Source: Bacteroidota bacterium
GTDB taxonomy: Bacteria > Bacteroidota > Bacteroidia > AKYH767-A > OLB10
Reading direction: 5' to 3'
Assembly (NCBI GenBank): GCA_016713925.1
Contig: JADJOH010000008.1
Location: forward strand, 1,054,001-1,118,000
DNA length: 64,000 nt
Position numbers and translations under genes: made by a program. Shown piece by piece: positions 36,921 to 45,667 of this stretch (position 1 is the stretch's first letter; each line of letters opens with the position of its first letter). Below the pieces are notes generated by a model, which had not been told where the DNA came from, made no database searches, and worked only from the letters and a program-made list of their open reading frames with translations.

Positions 36921-37766
36921 TTACTTCTTATTCTTGGTTTTATTAGGCAAGCCCAAAGTTGATTTTGCATTTAATGCCGAAACTACTTTCTTACCCGTTT
37001 TAGCTTCCAATTCTTTCCGGGCCACTTTTGCCACATTGCCGCCTTGCTTCGCCACCTTTTTGCTTTCTTCAAAATCTTTGGGCGCTACAGCTTCTGATAT
37101 ATCTTTAGTGGATGCTTCTGCAAGCATGTTCAATATCAGCTCGGTGTTGGTCATGTTGTCGCGTAAGTTCTCCTTCTTTAGCCCTTTTAGAATTTTATAC
37201 TCTGTAGTGGTTTTATCTGCCCATGTTTTGGTGATAATATCCGTAAGTGTAGCAAACTGAACGCCTTCTTTCAGCCCTCTTTTTTTCCATTCATCCGTGA
37301 GCTCTTTGCGTATTTCTATGCTTTTAAGCCGTTGGTTTATCCAGCTTTCGGAATAGCCCAATTTCAGGTATTGCTCCAAAGCCCTGTCAATGCTCAGTTC
37401 CGGGTCTTGCATTTCATCCAATCTTTCGGCAGCCACTTGTGCCAACCACAGCTTAAAAGGTTCGGCTTTAGGTGATGGGATTGATTGTATCAGTCGAAAT
37501 AGTTGTTCGGTATCGGCAACATCGGTTAGATAAAATTTGCCATCTGCCGACTGCATTTTCAGTTGACTACAATTTGTAGCCAACTGACTTCCTTCTGCTT
37601 TTAGACGTGTTTTTAGCACACTCCAATACTTTCTTGGATTTTGACTATCTGTTAAAACGGCAACGACATCCACTATAGAAAAATACCATTTCTCCTGCTC
37701 TGCTTCCCATAGCGTTCTGACTTTTTTATCCTCAAATATTTTTATTTCATTTTGTTTATTATCCAT
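36921..37766 (-). CDS. Bro-N domain protein (phage antirepressor-like)
   Basis: 281 aa. Residues about 1-110 are a Bro-N domain (VRTLWEAEQEKWYFSIVDVV, LTDSQNPRKYWSVLKTRLKAEGSQL, DTEQLFRLIQSIPSPKAEP). The rest contains a helical region with KELTDEWKKRGLKEGVQFATLTD and an acidic-basic tail. Such proteins act as phage antirepressors; here it is chromosomal with no phage genes around. It marks the left side of the mobile-rich stretch. Confidence 0.85.
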   Translation of the reverse strand: MDNKQNEIKIFEDKKVRTLWEAEQEKWYFSIVDVVAVLTDSQNPRKYWSVLKTRLKAEGSQLATNCSQLKMQSADGKFYLTDVADTEQLFRLIQSIPSPKAEPFKLWLAQVAAERLDEMQDPELSIDRALEQYLKLGYSESWINQRLKSIEIRKELTDEWKKRGLKEGVQFATLTDIITKTWADKTTTEYKILKGLKKENLRDNMTNTELILNMLAEASTKDISEAVAPKDFEESKKVAKQGGNVAKVARKELEAKTGKKVVSALNAKSTLGLPNKTKNKK

Positions 37767-38100
37767 GGTAATTCATTTTTTTGATTAGTCATTCAACATA
37801 TGACAATTCTTCACAGGTTGTCCCATCCTGGTGTTATTCTGTTGAATACTGTCAACATCACCTTTAAGCTTACCGGTCGAGTGACTTCGCGATCGGTAAT
37901 TTGCAAAGAGTAAATTTAACCGATCGGTAGCACATTTTGACGGTTGTTACAAAATATTTATGATCGCTGATTGCATCCGTTAGGACATCCGGATGAACTT
38001 AAAAGTAGCACTGAACTTTGATTTTAGCGTACAATCGCGAATTCTCGCGACCGGAATGGCCGACTCATTTTACCACTAGTAGCTTGCTCGGTCCCTATGT
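37767..38100. other. Intergenic region, no gene seen
   Basis: 334 bases with GATCGGTAATTTGC and CGATCGGTAGC words near 37880-37930 and no convincing open frame. Lies between the Bro-N gene and the IS21-like repeats. Confidence 0.4.
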
Positions 38101-38503
38101 GGGGCATCTCGCTGTTGTGCGACGAGACGGAATAGGGGTCATCTCGTTGTCATGCAACGAGATGGAATTGGGGGTCAACATGGTCCGGAATCTCCACCTC
38201 CAGTAGGGTGTCCATTGATTTAGGTTTTGAAGCCATCTATTTGCCTTTTATAAAAGCAAATGTTCTTCAGTTCTTATTGCAATCAAACTTTTAGGGGGTC
38301 AAGATGCGCCGGAATGACAGGCATCAAGGGGTCAACATGCGTCGGAATGTCAGCCATTATTTAGGGGGTCAATATGTGCCGGAATGTCAGCTCCACTTTA
38401 CCACTTTCAACCAACAAAAACACTTCCCTGGGGGTCAGCTTCGCCGGAATAGGGGGTCAACATCAATCGGAATGAGGGGTCAACATGGTCCGGAATCTCC
38501 AGA
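38101..38503 (+). mobile_element. Remnant of IS21-family terminus with repeated transposase-binding-like sites
   Basis: Seven direct repeats of the form GGGGTCAACATG-N-CCGGAAT (near 38170, 38294, 38327, 38364, 38430, 38452 and 38475) plus two weaker units before them (38101-38168). Such clusters are the multiple binding sites at ends of IS21-family elements. The word GGGGTCAACATGGTCCGGAA followed by TCTCCA occurs both at the first and last unit. No istA/istB is intact; a short open frame after it (to 38594) is too short to assign. Confidence 0.55.
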
Positions 38504-38671
38504 AGGTTGTGCGATTGCAAAAAAATTAAATCACATAAGGGTGGGATATAGAAAATTAGAAATGCTTCTTAGGGTGGAGAAAAAATGCTCTTAAATTAAA
38601 ATTGCTTGAAGCGTTGGCTTGTGCGTTTTTTAGGAGTGTATTATTTTGAGTGAGGACTATTTGTTTCATCA

Positions 38672-40549
38672 TTACTTGAAATTAAAATATCCAATTGAAG
38701 GGTTGTCTAATTCTCCTATCAACATTGCTCTGTCAAGTAACATGTTTGATTCTTCGCAACAAGTTTCCGGCAACAAAGCACAATTATGACAAGCTGCAAG
38801 ATTGCAAGAGTTCGGACCTTGTCCGTGACTATCAATGCAAATAGGGTCGCTTGAGCACCACCTTGCATTTTCAATTGCGTTGTACACTATCGTTTCAAGA
38901 TTACCGGGCTTTCCTTGCCTTACTAGTCCACCTAAAGAACCTTCTGAATCTCCTGATGCGGTGTAAATCAAAACTCCGTTCATCACTTCGTTTGGAAATT
39001 CAAGATTGCAATAAATTCTTTCACGCAATGCAGAACTTCCGTAACCACATTCATAGCTAAATTGGTTAATGACTAAATGAGCAAAGGTGTGAATCAAAAC
39101 AAACTCCGGTTTTATTTCCCTTCGCTTTTGTCCTTTCGCTTCTCGTGGTTTGTTGTAATTGTAAGATAAAAACTTTGCTCTTGCAATCACTTCTTTTTTT
39201 GTTACCCATTCTTTCAATCGCTTTTCACTAAACTCAAAGAACACTCCTTCACCTCTTACAACCATTGCTGGAAGCCAAGTGATACTTCTGCCAAGTTTTA
39301 TAAAATCCTTTTTCGCATCTAAAGTTTTTCCATCATCAGGAAGCCATCTTGAAAAACCTACAAATGCTCTTGTCTCTCTCAGCTTGTGTAATAATCCAAT
39401 GCTTGTTAAACCTGTGCTGATTGCTCCACCTGTTTCTGAATCATCATAAGCGTTCGCCGGATTTTTTGAAACAAAGAAATCCTGGTTTTCTCCTCCGGCT
39501 TCTGCAAGTATCGCATCATACTCCATTTTTCTATATTTCTCCTCTGAATCATCAGTGTTTGAACTGTCAGCACCGGAAATTCTTTTTGTAGCTGCTTCCA
39601 ATAATTTTTCTGTGTAGAGTTCTTTTTTATCCTCTGCAAAATTTCTTTCTGCAACTAATTCAAATCTCATTCGTTGAAAATTTCCGTTCTCCATTCCTGT
39701 TGTCAGAAATCCCCAATTCTTTTCCAACACTTCAACCAATCTTCTGTCAACTGATTTTTCCCATTGAGGCAAATAGATTGAACTGCGAACTTGTGAGAAG
39801 TAAACATTGGATGCACCTTTTTGAACTACGATTAAATGTTGTCCGCAATGTGTTGTGTTATTTCTTTCTGCTTCTTCACCTAACCACGGTCTGCCACCGG
39901 AACAAGTAACACCAATCTTTGTAAGTGATTGTTCGTTGAATGCTCCTGCCATTGTTTTATGTGCTCCGCAACTGCAAGTAATTTCAATACCTGATAATGC
40001 ACCTGAACTTCTACCTGCCCTCAATCTTAAATTGTGTTCTCCTTCAGGTTGTGTTCCACCGTGAACCCATTCCAGGAAAGGAAAGTCTTCAATGTGTCCA
40101 TGTGGGCAAATTGCAATAAACCGAACAGGAATTAATTTTTGTCTTTGCCTTTCTGTTTTATCGGAACATGACCTTCCTGAACCAAATGAAACACCAGTGC
40201 AAGTTGGTTTCTGAGAATCGTAAATTGATACTTTCTCCATGTGACCGCAACTTGTACAATAATGCCAACGAGGAAATCTAACGAATGGAATTTTTAATGA
40301 TGGATTTGTAACACCTGGCCCTGGGTCTCTGAAATCTGGAGGTAATCGAAATTCCTTTACTCCTAATCTTTTCGCAAGTCTTGGTTCTTGTATTTTGAAT
40401 TCATCTAACTCAGTAATGGTTCTGAATTTTTCTTCCCACATATCAAGACCGACTACCATTAATGACTCATCTTTGGGAAAGTTAATCATCTGCCCAACTC
40501 CCCAAGGAGAAATTAATTGTGAGCGTCTTATAGGTCTTTTTGCGGGCAT
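38672..40549 (-). CDS. drmB: DrmB, DUF1998 protein of DISARM
   Basis: 625 aa. The N-terminal RRSQLISPWGVGQMINF is the DrmB opening, followed by cysteine pairs (CTSCGHMEK, then CSDKT, CPHG) that look zinc-binding. The DUF1998 signature HTFAHLVINQFSYECGYGSS and LRERIYC lies near residue 485, and CHNCALLPETCCEE is near the C-terminus. DrmB acts in complex with the DrmA helicase in DISARM. It follows drmA by three bases in the last position of the operon. No drmC lies downstream: the next feature is the IS21-like remnant. Confidence 0.88.
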   Translation of the reverse strand: MPAKRPIRRSQLISPWGVGQMINFPKDESLMVVGLDMWEEKFRTITELDEFKIQEPRLAKRLGVKEFRLPPDFRDPGPGVTNPSLKIPFVRFPRWHYCTSCGHMEKVSIYDSQKPTCTGVSFGSGRSCSDKTERQRQKLIPVRFIAICPHGHIEDFPFLEWVHGGTQPEGEHNLRLRAGRSSGALSGIEITCSCGAHKTMAGAFNEQSLTKIGVTCSGGRPWLGEEAERNNTTHCGQHLIVVQKGASNVYFSQVRSSIYLPQWEKSVDRRLVEVLEKNWGFLTTGMENGNFQRMRFELVAERNFAEDKKELYTEKLLEAATKRISGADSSNTDDSEEKYRKMEYDAILAEAGGENQDFFVSKNPANAYDDSETGGAISTGLTSIGLLHKLRETRAFVGFSRWLPDDGKTLDAKKDFIKLGRSITWLPAMVVRGEGVFFEFSEKRLKEWVTKKEVIARAKFLSYNYNKPREAKGQKRREIKPEFVLIHTFAHLVINQFSYECGYGSSALRERIYCNLEFPNEVMNGVLIYTASGDSEGSLGGLVRQGKPGNLETIVYNAIENARWCSSDPICIDSHGQGPNSCNLAACHNCALLPETCCEESNMLLDRAMLIGELDNPSIGYFNFK

Positions 40550-40552
40550 AAT

Positions 40553-43500
40553 TTAATTTTCGTCAATGTTAAAATATTTTGAATCTCGTGACATGATATA
40601 AGCTTCACATGATGAATCAACATTCCTCATTGAAGTTGGAGTTGACCATGCACCCTTCAAATTTTCAGAAATAGAAGTGCCTGCTGGGTACATTAAAACA
40701 GAATTTTGCTGATTGCCGAATCCGCCATACTCTATTGGCAGTTCTAACTGCCATTCACTGATTTTCTCTTCAAGTAGTTTTAATGTAGATTCATATTCTT
40801 CTTCGTCAATCAAATTCACTCTGTCATAAATAATTTGCGTTACTCTTTCAATCACATCTTTGTTTGGAAATGGTCTTGGCTTCTCTGTGCTTTGGTCTGT
40901 TGAATAAAATCTAATCAGTCCGATTAAGATTGCATGTAATGCTCTTTCTCTTGCTGGTGCTGAAAAAGGCGTAACACTTGTCGGTTCAACCTTGCTGTAA
41001 ATTTTTGAATGATATTCCTGGAAGTGTTCAAAGTGAGAACGGTCTCTTGGCTTTGAACAATTGTAAATTGTGAAAACAATTCCGGGACCTTTCTTTGAAC
41101 GACCTACACGGCTTGTTGCCTGAATATATTCTGATGTAGTTTTTGGTTGTCCGATAACAGTCATTAAACCTAATCTTGGAATGTCAACTCCAACTGAAAT
41201 CATATTTGTTGCAAGACAAACATCAACCGGATATTCTGTTTTATCTCCTGTCCATGATTTTAAAAGTTGTTCAAGATATTCTGGAATGTCGTTGCTGTTG
41301 ATACGACTTGTCAATTCAATATCTCTGTTGATGAATCTCCTTTCATCGCCTTTGATTGCTTTACGAATCCAAATTGAATTCATGTATTCACGAATGTCAG
41401 CACGAATAAGAGTAGCCGCATGTCCTAACTCACGAATGCTATTGAAGTAAGTCAATGCAGTCCAATAAGGGTCTCTTTCTTTTTCGTCTGCAACCGGAAT
41501 TGATTTTACTGATTGAAGCAAAGCAGATAAAACTCTTACCTGTGCTGTTGCATGTGAAGGCAATGCAGATGCAAATATGCCTGTGTAAATTCTACCTGTG
41601 CTTGCATTGTCCTCGTATGCAAAGAATGAATCACCCGCACTTAAACATTGTGCAGGGAAAATATTTACATTGTTTGTTCCTCTACCGTAAAGCGAATTGA
41701 TTTGTTCTTTTGCTCTGCTGATTGTTGCAGATGATGCAATAATTTTTGGTTTGATGTTATTTGCTGTGCAAAGTTCTTCAATCATTGTTTCATACAAACC
41801 AACCATGGAACCTAACGGACCCGAAATTAAATGCAACTCATCCTGTATAATTAATTCCGGAGGTGAGAATGGTCTTTCATTTTCTCTGAAACCAAAAATT
41901 GTTTTTGCTTCCGGTCTCCATGTCAGCATTGCGAATTTGTCAACCGTTCCGATTAAAAGAGTAGGGGGATTGGTATAAATATCTTCATCAATCACTACCA
42001 AGGGCAAATTGAAATCTGCTTTTGAAAAATCGCATTGCTGATTGTCGCACTGATAAATGATTGTTTCTTTCGTTCCAACTCTCCTTCGCTTATAACCTTT
42101 TACTTTGTTTGTTCTTGCTTCTTTCAGATAGCCCATTTGTGAACCACACCAAGGACATTTCAAAACGATGAAAGGATTATCTTCTTCTCTGCCTTGCTCC
42201 ATTATTTGAAATGCTTTCTTCGCTGCATCTCTTTTGTTTGGAGTTGAATCAGAACCAACCCAAAGTCCAATTGTAATTCTCGGTGTTCCTAATTCTTCTT
42301 CGTTTTCTTTTCTGATTTTATCACATGCACAAATCAATGATGCTGCTCTTTGAAATTGTTGTGCTGTTAGCAGTCGCAATGTGTAACGCATCAATACAGT
42401 TGTGCCTGAATCGTTTTTGTCTTTTAACCTTTTGAGAAAAATTGTAAACGCTGACAAACCCAAATATGCTTCTGTCTTTCCCCCACCTGTCGGAAACCAA
42501 ATCAAGTCCACCATTTCTCTGTCTTGATGTTGTGCATCAAACATTGAATTCAAATTCATAAGAATAAAAGCAAGCTGAAAAGGTCTCCATGCTCCAAGTC
42601 CTTGTTTCCAGGTTGAACTGTCATTGATGTTTGGAATGATTGCATCTTTCAATCCTGTGATGCTTCCTCTTTCAACAATCCAGTTCCGTGTTTCAATGCT
42701 GTAATTAAGTTGTTGCAACAACATTGCTCTGTTCATCAATTTGAAAGCACGATTAACTTTTTCATTCGTGTTCAATAGTTGAACTCCTTCTTTCATTCTT
42801 GACAAACACAAACGGCAACTTTCAATGTGTCGCAATGCAGTTTCTAAAAGTTCGTCTTTCAATTCTGCATTTGCAATTCTCTCTTGTTCGTTTATCCATG
42901 TTATGTATTCTGAATTCAGTTTGACAAGATTGGTTGTAATATCTTTGCCTGACAAATCGCTTAGGTCAAACATTTTCAGTTCAACACTTTTCAATTCATT
43001 CGGAACAATTGGTTTTATTTCATAAGAAGGAATTGCATTTGTTGTAATTGAACTTGTAAAAGTTTCATCGCTATCATTCCATGAAGGTGAACAACCGTGT
43101 CCAACCGCAAAAGTTTTCTTCTTTCTGAAAAGTAAAAGGTTTGATTTTTCATCTTCCTTGTCTGTCTTTGCTGATGCTGCTTTGTAAGGACAAAAACATT
43201 TTTCATCCGCACTCACCGAAAATGAAACTTGAAAAAAACAATCTTCGTTTTTGATATTTTCTGTTCCGCCTGTGTTTAAATTTATGAGAGTAAAAGTTAG
43301 CAGATGAATGTTTTTACCTAAACTTTCTCCGTGTGTTCTGTTACGGATATTCAGTTTCAGATTTATTTCCTTTCCGTCTTTGTCAACCAAAACTTTGTCA
43401 ACGAATTTCCCTGACTGTAACGGAATTTCATTTGCATTCAAAGTGAATTCTTGGTCTAATGGGATTCGGTAATATGCTTTTCGTGTTACTGCTGTTCCAT

Positions 43501-43927
43501 CTTCTTTGGTGTAGGAATATTTTTTGATTTCATAAACTGCAACATTCGCTTTCACTTTGAAACCGTCTTTCGGAATTTGTGAAAAGCAACTGAACCCCAT
43601 TGCTGACGGAAGAAAACTATTTGCCAATCCTATTTCTTCTTCAAAGTCCTCACTCATGTCAACTGGTGCTTTGCTATCTTCAGTTTTTACAGGGTTATCA
43701 GTATTCTTTTTTTCTTCTTCAATTTTTTCTAAAACTTTATCTTCATCAGAAGAAGTTGAATCGGCTTTATCAAAAGTCGCTGCTCTCGGAAATAAAACCC
43801 CTGCACCGTATCTCAACCGTGGTGGCTCGTTGATTAAAATTTCTTCCCCGTTCTCCTGTATGTGTGGCTTCACGGGGTCAGGACCAATCAATTCCCTTTT
43901 TATAAATTTCAGAATATCGTCTCTCAT
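40553..43927 (-). CDS. drmA: DrmA, SF2 helicase of DISARM
   Basis: 1124 aa. Walker A FPTGGGKTEAY (about residue 478), DELH box in IIQDELHLISGPLGSMVGLYE (about 695; given in parts: IIQDELHLIS, GPLGSMVGLYE), zinc-like CPWCGSQMG and CDNQQCDF in between, and helicase motifs near the C-terminus (ATNMISVGVDIP, YIQATSRVGRSKKGPG near 936). The unusual N-terminal domain is typical of DrmA. With DrmB it forms the core of DISARM, which blocks phage replication and is thought to sense invading DNA. It follows the helicase gene by one base. Confidence 0.92.
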   Translation of the reverse strand: MRDDILKFIKRELIGPDPVKPHIQENGEEILINEPPRLRYGAGVLFPRAATFDKADSTSSDEDKVLEKIEEEKKNTDNPVKTEDSKAPVDMSEDFEEEIGLANSFLPSAMGFSCFSQIPKDGFKVKANVAVYEIKKYSYTKEDGTAVTRKAYYRIPLDQEFTLNANEIPLQSGKFVDKVLVDKDGKEINLKLNIRNRTHGESLGKNIHLLTFTLINLNTGGTENIKNEDCFFQVSFSVSADEKCFCPYKAASAKTDKEDEKSNLLLFRKKKTFAVGHGCSPSWNDSDETFTSSITTNAIPSYEIKPIVPNELKSVELKMFDLSDLSGKDITTNLVKLNSEYITWINEQERIANAELKDELLETALRHIESCRLCLSRMKEGVQLLNTNEKVNRAFKLMNRAMLLQQLNYSIETRNWIVERGSITGLKDAIIPNINDSSTWKQGLGAWRPFQLAFILMNLNSMFDAQHQDREMVDLIWFPTGGGKTEAYLGLSAFTIFLKRLKDKNDSGTTVLMRYTLRLLTAQQFQRAASLICACDKIRKENEEELGTPRITIGLWVGSDSTPNKRDAAKKAFQIMEQGREEDNPFIVLKCPWCGSQMGYLKEARTNKVKGYKRRRVGTKETIIYQCDNQQCDFSKADFNLPLVVIDEDIYTNPPTLLIGTVDKFAMLTWRPEAKTIFGFRENERPFSPPELIIQDELHLISGPLGSMVGLYETMIEELCTANNIKPKIIASSATISRAKEQINSLYGRGTNNVNIFPAQCLSAGDSFFAYEDNASTGRIYTGIFASALPSHATAQVRVLSALLQSVKSIPVADEKERDPYWTALTYFNSIRELGHAATLIRADIREYMNSIWIRKAIKGDERRFINRDIELTSRINSNDIPEYLEQLLKSWTGDKTEYPVDVCLATNMISVGVDIPRLGLMTVIGQPKTTSEYIQATSRVGRSKKGPGIVFTIYNCSKPRDRSHFEHFQEYHSKIYSKVEPTSVTPFSAPARERALHAILIGLIRFYSTDQSTEKPRPFPNKDVIERVTQIIYDRVNLIDEEEYESTLKLLEEKISEWQLELPIEYGGFGNQQNSVLMYPAGTSISENLKGAWSTPTSMRNVDSSCEAYIMSRDSKYFNIDEN

Positions 43928-43928
43928 T

Positions 43929-45110
43929 TTAATTGAGTTTTCTTTTTAGAAGCTCTCGGTAATCGTTTCGCTTTGATTCCGCAATGAGCAATATCAAACC
44001 ATATCTTGCTCTGCTCATTCCAACATACAACAATGACTTTGCAACTTCACTTGTCAAATCTTCAATGTCTGTAATCACAACATAATTGCTTTCCATTCCC
44101 TTGTATGATTGGACTGTTGCAAAGCCAAAGAAATTTTGTGTGGCTGCAATCTCATTTGTGTTTTTTATTTCTCTGATTGTAAAACCGGAAAATGAATTGG
44201 GACATGAGTTCTCAAACTTTCTTGGTGAAATAATTATCAATTCATGCAATGGCAATTTGCTTTCGGAAAGATTTTTCAACTGCTCAGCTAATAATTTCTT
44301 TTGCTCTGCTTCGTCTTTGTAGAAAAGATATTCAACTGGAATACCTTCTAAATGTTCAAGTAAAAAAGGTGGCTTTTCAAATCCTGAAATCAAAGAAGTT
44401 TCTTCTCCAACTTGTTTTGTGTTTCGGCAATTTATTTTCAAAAGAAAGTTGGAATGTTGTCCTGAACTTTTAAGCAAGTCAATCATTTCCAATTTTGAAA
44501 GCTGTGCATAGATTGCTTGCCTTTCAAAGTCACCGTAAATTTCCCAATCTCCATTTTCTAAACCGCCTGTTACCATTGAATCAAACAAACTCAAATATTC
44601 TTCTCTAATTAAGTCCTGACCTTCATCAACTATCAACTTGTCAAACTTCTTGCTGATTCCTTTTTGATAAATGTTCTTCAACAATGTCGGTAAATACTTT
44701 GTGTAAAAAATTTGTTTGCTGCTTTGCGATTTATCGTAATCAAAACCTTTTGATTGCTCAAATAAAAAACTGTGTAAACTTGAAACTGTTATTTTGTCTT
44801 TCCATTCTTCAACTTGCTTTTGCATCCACTCACCAATTAAACGGTTGTAGCAGGTAAGAAAAACTGTTTTGCCTTCTGACGCTGCTCTCACTGCTGATTC
44901 AAGAGCAATCATTGTCTTTCCTGTTCCGGCACTTCCTTGTGTTACGCTTCTCTCATTGAGTTGAATTGAATCAAGAATTCTGTATTGTTCCTCTGTGTAT
45001 TGTTTTACTTCCTTATCAAACTCTGTCAAACGTTCTTTAACTGTTCGCACTCTTTCAAAATCTCCTCTTAATAAATTACACAACAAATTCAAATCGTTTG
45101 TATTTGGCAA
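43929..45110 (-). CDS. SF1 (UvrD/DUF2075-like) helicase inside the DISARM operon
   Basis: 393 aa. Walker A QGSAGTGKT (59-66), Walker B IVDEGQDL (161-166), GFATVQSYKGMESNYVVI and YVGMSRARYGLIL (motif VI type) are complete. The frame used starts with a TTG at 45110, but it is open further upstream to about 45217 (for example AVYTKAQRQRWFSEKDSLPN, no stop), so the natural start is unclear. The stretch reads as the linker that joins NERD and helicase in fused proteins. Likely this is the C-terminal part of a NERD-helicase protein, broken or recoded at 45110-45217. Not part of known core DISARM. Confidence 0.8.
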   Translation of the reverse strand: MPNTNDLNLLCNLLRGDFERVRTVKERLTEFDKEVKQYTEEQYRILDSIQLNERSVTQGSAGTGKTMIALESAVRAASEGKTVFLTCYNRLIGEWMQKQVEEWKDKITVSSLHSFLFEQSKGFDYDKSQSSKQIFYTKYLPTLLKNIYQKGISKKFDKLIVDEGQDLIREEYLSLFDSMVTGGLENGDWEIYGDFERQAIYAQLSKLEMIDLLKSSGQHSNFLLKINCRNTKQVGEETSLISGFEKPPFLLEHLEGIPVEYLFYKDEAEQKKLLAEQLKNLSESKLPLHELIIISPRKFENSCPNSFSGFTIREIKNTNEIAATQNFFGFATVQSYKGMESNYVVITDIEDLTSEVAKSLLYVGMSRARYGLILLIAESKRNDYRELLKRKLN

Positions 45111-45667
45111 AGAATCTTTTTCTGAAAACCATCTTTGCCTCTGTGCTTTTGTGTAAACTGCTGAACTAAATTCTTGAAGAAATTTTCTATTCCGTTTTGC
45201 ATTGAATCTTTATCAAGTATTTGCCAAGGTTCATATTCAACACTGTGCTTGTCAAAACTGATGTGAGGAAACGCACAAAGAAAACCGGATAAAACTTTTG
45301 TGAACTTGTGTCCTCTGCCAAATTCTTTTTCAATTGCGGAACGCAATGAAAACATTGCATCCCTTGCCTGATTGAACGGTCCCACATTGCTTGTGTTTGT
45401 GACATTGAATTTGTTTGTGTAATGCCAAACACCATCAATACATTTTACATCACCGCCTTTTACTTCCATCACGAAAATTCCACCGCCAGGAATTAAAATC
45501 AGAAAATCAATTTCACCATACAAGCGAACCGTGTGTTGAGATAAGTTAAGTGAGTGCAACACAATCCAATCTTTAGAGAAAGGGCTGTTCTTGAGAATTT
45601 CAAACAGCATTTTCTCACCTGTGCTTTTGCAATTCTTGTCTATGTATGGTGGTAATAGTTTCGCCAT
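45089..45667 (-). CDS. NERD-domain nuclease-like protein inside the DISARM operon
   Basis: 192 aa. The NERD (nuclease-related) core is GEIDFLILIPGGGIFVMEVK: Glu52, Asp54 and the Glu68-x-Lys70 pair fit the catalytic pattern of this PD-(D/E)xK-like fold. The N-terminal part has STGEKMLFEILK, also typical. The last 20 or so codons are read in a frame (KDGFQKKILCQIQTI) that overlaps the helicase gene and probably is not the natural end. Its start overlaps the drmE-like stop (TAATG), so it belongs to the operon. DISARM systems I know use a PLD nuclease, not NERD. Confidence 0.78.
   Translation of the reverse strand: MAKLLPPYIDKNCKSTGEKMLFEILKNSPFSKDWIVLHSLNLSQHTVRLYGEIDFLILIPGGGIFVMEVKGGDVKCIDGVWHYTNKFNVTNTSNVGPFNQARDAMFSLRSAIEKEFGRGHKFTKVLSGFLCAFPHISFDKHSVEYEPWQILDKDSMQNGIENFFKNLVQQFTQKHRGKDGFQKKILCQIQTI

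Noticed and set aside
38595..38671. drmC (PLD nuclease) downstream of drmB
   Set aside because: Only 77 bases of non-coding sequence remain before the IS21-like remnant; no PLD HxK motif seen anywhere in the operon.
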